From Rhodospirillales bacterium (lineage in GTDB: Bacteria > Pseudomonadota > Alphaproteobacteria > Rhodospirillales > UBA2165): a DNA stretch of 64,000 nucleotides. The position numbers and the translations under genes are program-made. Shown here in pieces: positions 52,931-61,226 of the stretch. The notes under the pieces are model-generated. The model saw nothing but the letters and a program-made list of their open reading frames with translations. It was not told the DNA's origin and made no database searches. Positions within the stretch are counted from its first letter, which is position 1, and every line of letters begins with the position of its first letter. The stretch lies in NCBI GenBank assembly GCA_022823235.1, contig JAJDXO010000016.1, positions 1-64,000 on the forward strand, read 5' to 3'.

Positions 52931-53062
52931 TTCCCTCGCCCCCGTCGGGGGAGAGGGATGCGAAGGCTTGGCGAGCTTGCGAGCCGTAGCCGGCGCTGGG
53001 TGAGGGGGAGTCTCTAAATTACCCTCACCCCGACCCTCTCCCAGAGGGAGAGGGAGTTTGCT
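52931..53062. repeat. REP-like palindromic repeat cluster
   Basis: Begins with the hairpin CCCTCGCCCCCGTCGGGGGA (52933-52952), followed by the AAGGCTTGGCGAGCTTGCGA stretch and GCTGGGTGAGGGGG, then a second hairpin, CCCTCTCCCAGAGGGAGAGGG. The first half is the inverted equivalent of 18178-18296, so this is a dispersed chromosomal repeat lying between convergent genes. Confidence 0.7.
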
Positions 53063-53070
53063 GTGCGTCC

Positions 53071-53307
53071 CTAAAGCCCGCTCGGGATCATCTCCTCGAC
53101 GACGAAACCCTCCGCGGGCGGAAATCGGTCGGCGATCATCTCGCGCGCTTCCGATTCGTTGCGCGCCGTCACGTCGTGGAACTGGACATCGGCCCAGTGA
53201 TCGCCGTACAGCGAATGGCTCCGGTTTTCCTTCACCGCCGCGCGGACGTCGCGATTGTAGACCGCAACTTCGAAGACCCGCAGATCGTGGGTGTTGTACT
53301 GAAGCAT
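53071..53307 (-). CDS. small conserved-looking protein of unknown function
   Basis: A 78-aa soluble ORF starting at ATG 53307 (MLQYNTHDLRVFEVAVYNRD), with GGAG upstream. The pattern of alternating strands and helices (YNRDVRAAVKENRSH, DVQFHDVTARNESEAREMIA) resembles a small ferredoxin-like fold. I do not recognise a family. The good start context and normal codon use argue that it is real. Confidence 0.65.
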   Translation of the reverse strand: MLQYNTHDLRVFEVAVYNRDVRAAVKENRSHSLYGDHWADVQFHDVTARNESEAREMIADRFPPAEGFVVEEMIPSGL

Positions 53308-53458
53308 TTCTTTTCGCTCCGATTTCAGTCCCGTACCGCCCAACGGCACACAGACGGTTGCCGCCGGGACAGGCTGAAAGTATGAAATCCGAATTGTTAA
53401 GAATTGCTTGCTGGGCGCCGGCGCCGATCAGCCGCGCCCAAAAAGCGGCGCCCGGCGA

Positions 53459-53731
53459 GAGCAGTATCCGGCCAGATTGGATCAATTTGATGGCGCTCAT
53501 CGGTTAGCCGGGCAGGCGCGGGCCGAAGGGCGATGTGTGTGCATCGGACGAGGCCCGCAACGCACCCGGGGGACCGGGGAGCGCCACCGAAGGCCGGGTT
53601 CCTTCGCGCCGTGGCGGCGTTGCGTCACTCCGTCGATGACCGCCGATGGTCCGGCATCGCCGTTCGCGGCGCGCCTGGCCACGACGCGAATTAATCCCGG
53701 TCAAATGGTTCAATTTGGCCGGAAACTGCTC
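53459..53731. mobile_element. MITE-like element, copy 2 (inverted relative to copy 1)
   Basis: A 273-bp non-coding element with about 30-bp imperfect inverted termini: GAGCAGTATCCGGCCAGATT at the left, and GAGCAGTTTCCGGCCAAATT read from the right. TA follows the right end; the left flank reads GA, so one target copy has decayed. It is inverted relative to 42551-42813. Together with 151 bp of promoter-type sequence on its left it fills the gap between the small ORF and ubiK; nothing else is seen there. Confidence 0.75.
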
Positions 53732-53767
53732 TAAAGCGGCGGACGATCCTGGCGCCTGTCCGGCCGG

Positions 53768-54157
53768 CTAATTCCTGGCGGTCGGGGTCTTCCGTTTGGC
53801 GGTGGTTTTGCGGGTCCGGCCCCCCGGTTTTGTGGCGGGTTTGGCGGCGGATTTCGCGGTTGTTTTCGAAGCCGGTTTCGCGGTTGTTTTGGAAGCCGGT
53901 TTCGCCGCCGGCTTCGTGGCCCGCGCTTCCAGTTCGGCGACACGCTTTTCCAACTTTTCCTGTTCGGCCCGGGCCTTGGATGCCATGGCCTTGACCGCGT
54001 CGAATTCGTCCCGTGTGACCAGATTCAGTTCGGACAGCACCGCTTCAATTCTCTGTCGAACCACGGTTTCCACTTCATCCCGGATGCCGGCCACGGTCCC
54101 CGCCGCGCCGCTTGCCACGCGGGCGAGATCGTCGAGAAGTTTGTTGCGACTTTGCAT
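53768..54157 (-). CDS. ubiK: ubiquinone biosynthesis accessory factor UbiK (BMFP/YqiC family)
   Basis: A 129-aa protein. Residues 1-80 are the BMFP coiled-coil domain: LLDDLARVASGAAGTVAGIR, RQRIEAVLSELNLVTRDEFD and a heptad-rich KARAEQEKLEKRVAELEAR. Relatives form trimers, interact with UbiJ and assist coenzyme Q synthesis. The tail (about 81-129) is Lys/Ala/Pro/Thr-rich with repeats of KPASKTTA and is histone-H1-like. It is divergent from the epimerase gene. Confidence 0.88.
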   Translation of the reverse strand: MQSRNKLLDDLARVASGAAGTVAGIRDEVETVVRQRIEAVLSELNLVTRDEFDAVKAMASKARAEQEKLEKRVAELEARATKPAAKPASKTTAKPASKTTAKSAAKPATKPGGRTRKTTAKRKTPTARN

Positions 54158-54299
54158 ATCCGCCGCTCTCCATCTTGTTTATCCGCTTGCTTGCCGGGCC
54201 ATTATGCGGACTTTGGCACGCCCAGCAATAGAACCCCCCGCCCGGATCCCCGCCCGGCGTCTTGCGGCCGAATTGCGGGCGACCTATAACGCGCGTCAC

Positions 54300-55301
54300 A
54301 TGTCCGACTCTTCGCCCACCTATCTGGTCACCGGCGGTGCCGGGTTTATCGGCTCCAATCTGGTTGCGGCGCTTGCCGAGCGGCAGGCGCGGGTCGTCGT
54401 CTGCGATTACGACGATGATGCCGGCCGGCGGCGCAACCTGGCCAAGCGCGATCTCGCGGACTGGGTCACGCCGCCTAACCTGTTCGCGTATCTGCGCGAC
54501 CGGGGGAATTCAATCGACGGCGTATTTCACCTGGGCGCCGTTTCGTCGACCGTCACCACCGATTGGGAGTTGGTCGTGCACCAGAACTACGGCGTCTCGC
54601 TCCGGCTTTGGGATTGGTGCGCCGGCAAAAATATCCCGCTGATCTACGCCTCGTCGGCGGCGACCTATGGCGGAGGCGAATCCGGGTTCGATGATGACGG
54701 AAGCGCCGAGGCCCTCGCCAAGCTGACGCCGCTCAACCCCTATGGCTGGAGCAAGCACATATTTGACCGCAAGGTGGCGGAGATGGCCGGCAACGGGGAG
54801 CCCGCGCCGCGCCAATGGGCAGGCCTCAAGTTCTTCAATGTCTACGGACCCAACGAGTACCACAAGGGCGCCCAGGGGAGCGTCGTGCCCCAGATCTATG
54901 AGCAGATCGCCGGCGGCGGGCCGGCGCGGCTGTTCAAGTCGCACCACCCGGACTATGCCGACGGCGGACAACTCCGGGACTTCGTCTGGGTCGAGGACTG
55001 TGTCGACGTGATGCTTTGGCTGCTGGATCATCCGGCGGTCAACGGCCTGTTCAATTGCGGCACCGGCCGGGCCAGGAGTTTCGAGGACCTCGCCGCCGCC
55101 GTATTCAGGGCGCTGGGAAAGAACGCCGACATCGAGTACGTACCGACGCCCGAGAACATCCGGGACAAGTACCAGTATTTCACCGAGGCGCGCATGGAGC
55201 GCCTGCGGGCCGCGGGCTATGACAGGACGTTCACGGCGCTCGAGGACGGTGTCCGGCGGTACGTCCGGGATTATCTGATTCAAGACGATCCGTTCAAATA
55301 A
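54300..55301 (+). CDS. hldD: ADP-L-glycero-D-manno-heptose 6-epimerase
   Basis: A 333-aa extended short-chain dehydrogenase starting at ATG 54300 (MSDSSPTYLVTGGAGFIGSN). It has the NAD-binding GGAGFIGSN, HLGAVSSTVTTDWELVVHQN, catalytic Ser/Thr in YASSAATYG and YGWSK (Tyr/Lys pair), then FFNVYGPNEYHKGAQGSVV, the heptose-epimerase signature. It makes ADP-L-glycero-D-manno-heptose for the LPS core. Convergence of all these motifs supports the name; no other heptose gene is adjacent. Confidence 0.92.
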   Translation: MSDSSPTYLVTGGAGFIGSNLVAALAERQARVVVCDYDDDAGRRRNLAKRDLADWVTPPNLFAYLRDRGNSIDGVFHLGAVSSTVTTDWELVVHQNYGVSLRLWDWCAGKNIPLIYASSAATYGGGESGFDDDGSAEALAKLTPLNPYGWSKHIFDRKVAEMAGNGEPAPRQWAGLKFFNVYGPNEYHKGAQGSVVPQIYEQIAGGGPARLFKSHHPDYADGGQLRDFVWVEDCVDVMLWLLDHPAVNGLFNCGTGRARSFEDLAAAVFRALGKNADIEYVPTPENIRDKYQYFTEARMERLRAAGYDRTFTALEDGVRRYVRDYLIQDDPFK

Positions 55302-55343
55302 TTCTGATTTGGCTTAGCTCCGTCACCGGCCTGGAACCTCTGC

Positions 55344-56150
55344 ATGCTTGCCATTCCCTTTCCCGCCATTGACCCTGTGATCGTCGACTTCGGGCCGCTC
55401 ATCGGTCTGCCGCTGGCCATCCGCTGGTATTCGGTCATGTGGCTCGGCGGGTGTGTGCTCGCTTGGCTGTATGTCCGCTGGTTCATTGTCCGGCCGCCCC
55501 ACGCCATGAGCGATCGGGATGCGTCCGATTTTCTGTTCTGGGCCATTCTGGCGACCGTGATCGGCGGACGGCTCGGCTATGTGGGGTTCTACATGCCCCA
55601 GCTGATGCTCGATAACCCGCTCAGCTTGTTTGCCATTTGGCAGGGCGGCATGTCGTTCCATGGCGGCCTGATCGGCGTGATCGTCGCCATTATCCTGTTC
55701 GCCCGGAAACGCAACCTGGATTTGTTGGCGATGAGCGACGCAATCGCCTGCGCCGCGCCGATCGGCCTGTTTCTGGTCCGCATCGCCAATTTCATCAACG
55801 GTGAGCTCTATGGACGGGTGACCGATGCGCCGTGGGGTATGGTGTTTCCGGGAGGCGGCGATCTGCCGCGCCATCCGAGCCAGCTTTACGAAGCCGCCCT
55901 CGAAGGCCTGGTGCTTTTCCTGATCCTGTTCGTGGTCTCGCGTTCCGAACGCATCCGGATGAAATCCGGCATGCTGACCGGCATCTTCTTCATCGGTTAT
56001 GCCGCGGCCCGCGGCCTGGTCGAACTGGTCCGCGAGCCCGACGCCCACCTCGGTCTCCTGCTGGGGGGTGCGACCATGGGCCAGCTTCTCTCCATCCCCG
56101 TGCTACTGTTGGGCCTGTATCTCGTGATTCGCGCTCAAAGGACCGCGTGA
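55344..56150 (+). CDS. lgt: prolipoprotein diacylglyceryl transferase
   Basis: A 268-aa inner-membrane enzyme with seven helices. Lgt signatures are seen: IRWYSVMWLGG, GGMSFHGGLIG (catalytic His), the conserved NFINGELYGRVTDAPWGMVF and HPSQLYEAALEG. It transfers diacylglycerol to the lipobox Cys of prolipoproteins, such as the lipoproteins at 10626 and 58100. Its stop overlaps the GTG of midA (GTGA), so the genes are coupled. Confidence 0.96.
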   Translation: MLAIPFPAIDPVIVDFGPLIGLPLAIRWYSVMWLGGCVLAWLYVRWFIVRPPHAMSDRDASDFLFWAILATVIGGRLGYVGFYMPQLMLDNPLSLFAIWQGGMSFHGGLIGVIVAIILFARKRNLDLLAMSDAIACAAPIGLFLVRIANFINGELYGRVTDAPWGMVFPGGGDLPRHPSQLYEAALEGLVLFLILFVVSRSERIRMKSGMLTGIFFIGYAAARGLVELVREPDAHLGLLLGGATMGQLLSIPVLLLGLYLVIRAQRTA

Positions 56151-57235
56151 CAAACCTCAACCGCATTCTCCGCGAACTGATCGGGCGGGACGGGCCGATC
56201 ACCGTCGCCGAGTACATGGAACTCGCCCTCTCGCACCCCGAACACGGCTATTACACGACGCGGGAACCTTTCGGCGCATCGGGCGATTTCACAACCGCTC
56301 CCGAAGTCAGTCAGATGTTCGGCGAACTGATCGGACTGTGGCTGGGGGTGGCGTGGCGCAACATGGGGCGGCCCGATTCCGTCCATTTGATCGAGCTGGG
56401 CCCCGGCCGCGGCACCCTGATGAAAGACATCCTGCGGGCGGCGAGGGGTGTATCGGGTTTTCGCGAAGCGATTTCCGTGACGCTCGTGGAAATGAGCGGC
56501 CGGCTGATTGAGGTGCAGCGGGAGACCCTGCGCGGCGCCGAGATTTCGATCCAATGGCAGCCTGCTCCCGATCCACTGCCGGTCGGACCCTGCCTGGTCG
56601 TCGCCAACGAGTTTATCGATGCGCTGCCGGTCTCGCAGTTCGTCAGGGCGGAAAACGAATGGCGGGAGCGTCTGGTCGGGCTGGAAGACGGCCGGCTGAC
56701 ATTTGCGGTCTCCGATCAAGGGACGGACCGGGCGGATGCCGTTGCCCGGGATTTGAGTGCGACTCCCGGAGATATCGTTGAACGAAGGGCGCGGGCGGAA
56801 ACGCTGGTCCGTGACATCGGCTCCCATCTTTCGGCCCACGGCGGCGCCGCCCTGTTGATCGATTACGGGCATCGTTTGAGCGGGATCGGCGATACCCTGC
56901 AGGCAGTGCGGTCCCACGAGTACCACCCGCCTCTCGATGCGCCCGGCACCGCCGATCTCACCGCCCATGTGGACTTCGAGGCGCTGGCGCGTGCCGGCCG
57001 TGACGGCGGCGCCCAAATTCACGGACCGGTAACCCAGCGATCGTTCCTCACCGAACTCGGCATTTTTCATCGCCACCGGTCCCTGGCGGAGACGGCCGAC
57101 GGCGCCCGGAAGCGTTCGCTCGATTCGGCGCTTCACCGCCTCATCGGCGTCAACGAAATGGGCAGCCTGTTTAAAGTGCTGGCCCTCGCCGCGCCGGGAC
57201 TGCAAATTGAGGCCGGTTTCGACGGGACCGAGTGA
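56147..57235 (+). CDS. MidA/NDUFAF7-family SAM-dependent methyltransferase
   Basis: A 362-aa protein of COG1565, starting at the GTG at 56147, which overlaps the lgt stop. Sequence landmarks: ITVAEYMELALSHPEHGYYT, FGASGDFTTAPEVSQMFGEL, the SAM-binding LIELGPGRGTLMKDILRA and VVANEFIDALPVSQFV. The mitochondrial homologue NDUFAF7 dimethylates an arginine in the NDUFS2 subunit during complex I assembly; bacterial function is inferred from this. The lgt-midA-pgeF order is widely conserved. Confidence 0.93.
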   Translation: MTNLNRILRELIGRDGPITVAEYMELALSHPEHGYYTTREPFGASGDFTTAPEVSQMFGELIGLWLGVAWRNMGRPDSVHLIELGPGRGTLMKDILRAARGVSGFREAISVTLVEMSGRLIEVQRETLRGAEISIQWQPAPDPLPVGPCLVVANEFIDALPVSQFVRAENEWRERLVGLEDGRLTFAVSDQGTDRADAVARDLSATPGDIVERRARAETLVRDIGSHLSAHGGAALLIDYGHRLSGIGDTLQAVRSHEYHPPLDAPGTADLTAHVDFEALARAGRDGGAQIHGPVTQRSFLTELGIFHRHRSLAETADGARKRSLDSALHRLIGVNEMGSLFKVLALAAPGLQIEAGFDGTE

Positions 57236-57256
57236 AGCCGGGAGCGCCACGCCGGG

Positions 57257-58024
57257 ATGATTACCTTTGCCGCCCTCAATGGCCTGACCAATATCCGCCA
57301 TGCGTTCTTCACCAAGCTCGGCGGCGTCAGCACGGGCGTCTATGATTCTCTCAATTGCGGCTACGGCTCGGGCGATGCGCCGGAGAACGTCACCCGCAAC
57401 CGGCGGATCGCGCTGGAGCGTCTCGGCGTGACGGACTGGCCGCTGGTGACGGCTTACCAGGAGCATACCGCCGACGTGGTTACCGTCGCGGAACCCTGGG
57501 AGCATCACGATGCGCCGGTTGCCGATGGTCTGGTCACCGACCGTCCGGGGTTGATTCTCGGCATTTTGTCGGCCGACTGCGCGCCGGTGATGCTGGCCGA
57601 CCCCGACGCCGGGGTGGTTGGCGCGGCCCATGCGGGCTGGCGCGGCGCGCGGGCCGGCATTCTCGAGGCGACCATGGCCGCCATGTCCGGCCTCGGCGCC
57701 GATCCGGCGAATACCTTTGCGGCCATCGGCCCGTGCATCGCCCAGCGCTCCTACGAGGTCACCGACGGGTTTGCCGAGCCGATCCTCGAGGAAGACGAGC
57801 GCAATGCCGATCTGTTCGCGCCCGGCCGTCGCGATGGTCATCCCATGTTCGATCTGCCCGGATATGTGGGCCGGCGGCTCAACGACATGAAACTGCGGCA
57901 CGTAGTCCGGTCGCCCTGCGATACCTGCCGGGAGAGCGATCGGTTTTTCAGCTATCGCCGGTCGGTTCTCAATGACGAGCCGGATTACGGGCGCGGCCTC
58001 TCCGTGGTTACTCTTCACGAATAG
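57257..58024 (+). CDS. pgeF: PgeF/YfiH-family multi-copper polyphenol oxidase / purine nucleoside phosphorylase
   Basis: A 255-aa protein. It has the family motifs RHAFFTKLGGVSTGVYDSLN, AYQEHTADVV, SADCAPVMLADPDAGVVGAA, HAGWRGARAGIL, IGPCIAQRSYEV and CDTCRESDRFFSYRR. The conserved His/Cys/His set binds zinc. Family members act on adenosine and inosine (LACC1/YfiH-like) and in some species edit peptidoglycan errors. It follows midA by 21 bp in the lgt operon. Confidence 0.93.
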   Translation: MITFAALNGLTNIRHAFFTKLGGVSTGVYDSLNCGYGSGDAPENVTRNRRIALERLGVTDWPLVTAYQEHTADVVTVAEPWEHHDAPVADGLVTDRPGLILGILSADCAPVMLADPDAGVVGAAHAGWRGARAGILEATMAAMSGLGADPANTFAAIGPCIAQRSYEVTDGFAEPILEEDERNADLFAPGRRDGHPMFDLPGYVGRRLNDMKLRHVVRSPCDTCRESDRFFSYRRSVLNDEPDYGRGLSVVTLHE

Positions 58025-58099
58025 GCGGCACACTGGCGTCACCCATGCCCTATATGGTTATGCTTCTGATATTCACGTTGCTGGTCATGTTGGCTTTCT

Positions 58100-58684
58100 G
58101 TGCGGCATAGCTCGATCCTGGTTTCCATTGTGGCGCTCGGTGCGCTGGCCGCTTGCGGGCCGATCCCGCAGCCGTTCGCCCATCAGGGCGGGCCGGAGCG
58201 CTCAAATCCGCTGATCAAGGTGCCGGCCGGCCTTGCCGTGCGGGTCGATCCGCCGAGCGGATTGAAGCCCGGGCCGGCCGCCGCCGAGACGCGCGCGGCG
58301 CTCCGCCGCGTTCGGGTCGCCGGCGTATCCGGCGCGCCGGGAGACGGTGATACGGCCCTCGCCGGCGCTATCCGCCGGGCGCTGCTTCGCCACGGCGCCC
58401 GCATCGTCGGCGCGGAAGGCGAATCGGACTACCAAATTGTCGGACAAGTGGATCTGACCCCGCCCGCCGCCGGCCGTCAGGACATCACCATCCGGTGGGT
58501 CGTCAACGGTGCCGACGGCTCGGAGTTGGGCGACGTCGTGCAGCGAAACGCCATCCGGGCCGGCGCCCTCGATCGGCCGTGGGGGGCCGTCGCCGGGGTT
58601 ATCGCGGCCGCCGCCGGTCCCGGCATCATCGAGGTCATGGACAAGGCCGAGGCGGCCAAATCGGCGGCACGACCGGGCCGGTGA
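58100..58684 (+). CDS. exported lipoprotein of unknown function
   Basis: A 194-aa protein read from the GTG at 58100 (after which RHSSILVSIVALGALAACG), with lipobox LAAC (Cys19). The mature region has two alternating strand/helix units (GDTALAGAIRRALLRHGARI, SDYQIVGQVDLTPP, QDITIRWVVNGADGSELGDV), similar in style to small periplasmic proteins fused to no known domain. I do not recognise the family. Conserved placement behind pgeF suggests envelope work. Confidence 0.75.
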   Translation: MRHSSILVSIVALGALAACGPIPQPFAHQGGPERSNPLIKVPAGLAVRVDPPSGLKPGPAAAETRAALRRVRVAGVSGAPGDGDTALAGAIRRALLRHGARIVGAEGESDYQIVGQVDLTPPAAGRQDITIRWVVNGADGSELGDVVQRNAIRAGALDRPWGAVAGVIAAAAGPGIIEVMDKAEAAKSAARPGR

Positions 58685-58828
58685 GTGATCCGCGGAGGCG
58701 GCCCGGGATTCTCGTTTACAGACTTATGACGCGCTGATACATAGGTCGCGCTCGAAAGCGGCGCCGCTGATCTCCGGGGGGAGGTCTCCTTTGAGCGCGC
58801 CGCCCGCCGACTCGGGGGTCCGCCAGGG

Positions 58829-59761
58829 ATGAAAATCCTCACCTGCAACAGCAACCGTCCTCTTGCCGAAGCCATATCCGCCTACCTGAATCTGCCGCTG
58901 ACCAAGGCCAGCATCCGGCGCTTTTCGGATATGGAGGTCTTCGTCGAGATCAACGAGAACGTTCGCGGCGAGGACGTCTTCGTCATTCAGTCGACCTCTT
59001 TTCCGGCCAACGACAATCTGATGGAACTGTTGGTTACCCTGGATGCGCTCCGGCGCGGATCGGCCCGGCGGGTAACGGCGGTGGTGCCATATTTCGGCTA
59101 TGCCCGCCAGGACCGGAAATCGAGCCCCCGTTCGCCGATCTCGGCCAAGCTGGTGGCCAACCTGATCACCAGCGCCGGCGCCGACCGGCTGCTGACCCTC
59201 GATCTTCATGCCGGCCAGATTCAGGGCTTCTTCGATATTCCCGTCGACAATCTTTATGCCCAGCCGGTGTTTACCAAGGACATTGGCGACCGGTTCGACA
59301 ACAACCACACCATGGTGGTGTCCCCCGATGTCGGCGGCGTGGTCCGGGCGCGGGCCATCGCCAAGCGGATCGACGCCGATCTGGCGATCATCGACAAGCG
59401 GCGCGAGCGGGCCGGCGAATCCGAGGTGATGAACATTATCGGCGACGTGAAGGACCGGCGCTGCATTCTGATCGACGATATCGTCGATTCGGCGGGCACC
59501 CTGTGCAACGCGGCTCAGGCGCTCAAGGATGCGGGCGCCGAATCGGTCTCCGCCTACGTCACCCACGGCGTGTTGTCCGGCGGCGCGGTGGCGCGGGTTT
59601 CGTCTTCGCCGATGGAGACCCTGGTGACCACCGACAGCATCATGGCGACCGAGGCCGTGCGGGTTGCGCACAACATCAGCCAGCTGACGATTGCGCCCTT
59701 GATGGCCGAGGCGATCCGGCGGATTTCGGACGAGCATTCGGTCTCCTCGCTATTTGACTAA
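58829..59761 (+). CDS. prs: ribose-phosphate pyrophosphokinase
   Basis: A 310-aa enzyme making PRPP from ribose 5-phosphate and ATP. Conserved parts: the N-terminal [39 protein letters not shown], the catalytic [10 protein letters not shown] loop, [20 protein letters not shown], the PRPP-binding [12 protein letters not shown] and an intact regulatory region. It heads the prs-rplY-pth-ychF run, a common alphaproteobacterial order. Confidence 0.96.
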   Translation: MKILTCNSNRPLAEAISAYLNLPLTKASIRRFSDMEVFVEINENVRGEDVFVIQSTSFPANDNLMELLVTLDALRRGSARRVTAVVPYFGYARQDRKSSPRSPISAKLVANLITSAGADRLLTLDLHAGQIQGFFDIPVDNLYAQPVFTKDIGDRFDNNHTMVVSPDVGGVVRARAIAKRIDADLAIIDKRRERAGESEVMNIIGDVKDRRCILIDDIVDSAGTLCNAAQALKDAGAESVSAYVTHGVLSGGAVARVSSSPMETLVTTDSIMATEAVRVAHNISQLTIAPLMAEAIRRISDEHSVSSLFD

Positions 59762-59844
59762 TCCCCGTTAAACCACTAAAACGCGGCACTTTCCCGGCGG
59801 CGGCACCCCTGGAGGCCGCCGCATTTGATTGAGGAGCGCGACAC

Positions 59845-60546
59845 ATGGCTGACGTTTCGACGTTCAATGCCGAACAGCGTGACCGGGCCGGCAAGGGGGT
59901 GGCACGGGCGCATCGGCGCGAGGGCCGCATTCCGGCGGTCATTTACGGCAACAAGATGGAACCGGTGATGATTTCCCTGGATGGGCGGGAGCTTACGAAG
60001 CAGCTCTCCCAGACCGGATTTTTCACCCGGGTTTTCGAGGTCAAGGTGAACGGCGACAGCCACGACGTGCTGGCCCGCGACGTACAGGTCGACCCCCTGA
60101 CCGACCGTCCCCTTCACGTGGATTTCCTGCGCTTCGGCGCCGATACCAAGATCGCGGTGGAAGTGCCCTGCGCCTTCCTCAACGGGGACGATTCACCGGG
60201 CCTCAGGCGGGGCGGCGTGCTGAACGTCGTCCGCCGCGAGGTTGAATTGCTGTGCTCGCCGCTGAACATTCCGCAGGAACTGACCTTCGACCTCACCGGT
60301 CTCGACATCGGTGATTCGATCCACATCAGCGCCATCGAGCTGCCCGACGGCGTGACCCCGACGGTGACCGACCGCGACTTCACGGTGGCCACCATCGCCG
60401 CCCCGACCATCCAGGTCGAGGAAGAGCCCGAAGAGGATGAAGAAGGCCTCGAAGGCGAAGAGGGCGAAGAGGGCGTCGAAGGCGAAGAGGGCGTCGAGGG
60501 CGAAGAGAGCGGCGGCGAAGACGAATCGGACGGCGGCGAAGAGTAG
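59845..60546 (+). CDS. rplY: 50S ribosomal protein L25/general stress protein Ctc
   Basis: A 233-aa protein of the long (TL5/Ctc) form. The N-terminal L25 domain binds 5S rRNA (RAGKGVARAHRREGRIPAVI, YGNKMEPVMISLDGRELTKQ), and the second beta domain continues to about residue 190. The C-terminal tail (about 190-233) is extremely acidic with repeats of EGEEGVEGEE and Gly/Asp. A good GGAG site precedes the ATG. Follows prs, precedes pth. Confidence 0.96.
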   Translation: MADVSTFNAEQRDRAGKGVARAHRREGRIPAVIYGNKMEPVMISLDGRELTKQLSQTGFFTRVFEVKVNGDSHDVLARDVQVDPLTDRPLHVDFLRFGADTKIAVEVPCAFLNGDDSPGLRRGGVLNVVRREVELLCSPLNIPQELTFDLTGLDIGDSIHISAIELPDGVTPTVTDRDFTVATIAAPTIQVEEEPEEDEEGLEGEEGEEGVEGEEGVEGEESGGEDESDGGEE

Positions 60547-60605
60547 TTCGAAGCCTGATCCGGCGTTTTTCCGGCGCCCGCCAGAGCAGGCCGCAGGAGG
60601 CAGCC

Positions 60606-61226
60606 ATGCTGCTCTTGGTCGGTCTCGGCAATCCCGGGGCCAAGTACGAGAACAACCGGCACAATGTCGGTTTCATGGCCGTGGACGCGCTGCACGACCG
60701 CTACGGCAAGGGTCCTTATCGCTCGAAGTTCGGCGGCCATCTGGCCGAGGCCGAGATCGGCGGCGAAAAAGTCCATCTGTTCAAACCGGCCACCTACATG
60801 AACGCATCGGGCCGGGCGGTGCGCGGCGTCACCCGGTTCTTCAAGATCAAGAACAAGGATGTGACGGTGCTCTACGACGAACTCGACCTGGTTTCGGGAA
60901 AGATCAGGGTCAAACGGGGCGGCGGCGCGGCCGGCCACAACGGCATCAGGAGCATCAGCGCCAATATCGGTCCGGAGTTCAGGCGGGTGCGGATCGGGAT
61001 TGGCCACCCCGGCGACAAGGACCGGGTGACCGGACATGTGCTGGGGAACTTCACCAAGGCCGACCGGGGCTGGCTGAACGACATGCTGATGGCCATCGTC
61101 CAGGCGGCGCCGGTGCTGGTGGAGGGCGATGACGCGCGCTTCATGTCCGACGTGGCGCTGATCACCAATCCGCCGAAGGAAAAATCGAAACCCGGCAGCG
61201 AAAAGACGGCAAAGGAAAAAGACTAG
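60606..61226 (+). CDS. pth: peptidyl-tRNA hydrolase
   Basis: A 206-aa enzyme that releases tRNA from stalled peptidyl-tRNA. Motifs: LLLVGLGNPGAKYENNRHNV (Asn10 and catalytic His19), FKPATYMNASGRAV, LYDELDLVSGKIRVKRGGGA, AGHNGIRSI. A basic extension (KEKSKPGSEKTAKEKD) ends the protein. Its stop is directly adjacent to the GTG of ychF. Confidence 0.96.
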   Translation: MLLLVGLGNPGAKYENNRHNVGFMAVDALHDRYGKGPYRSKFGGHLAEAEIGGEKVHLFKPATYMNASGRAVRGVTRFFKIKNKDVTVLYDELDLVSGKIRVKRGGGAAGHNGIRSISANIGPEFRRVRIGIGHPGDKDRVTGHVLGNFTKADRGWLNDMLMAIVQAAPVLVEGDDARFMSDVALITNPPKEKSKPGSEKTAKEKD

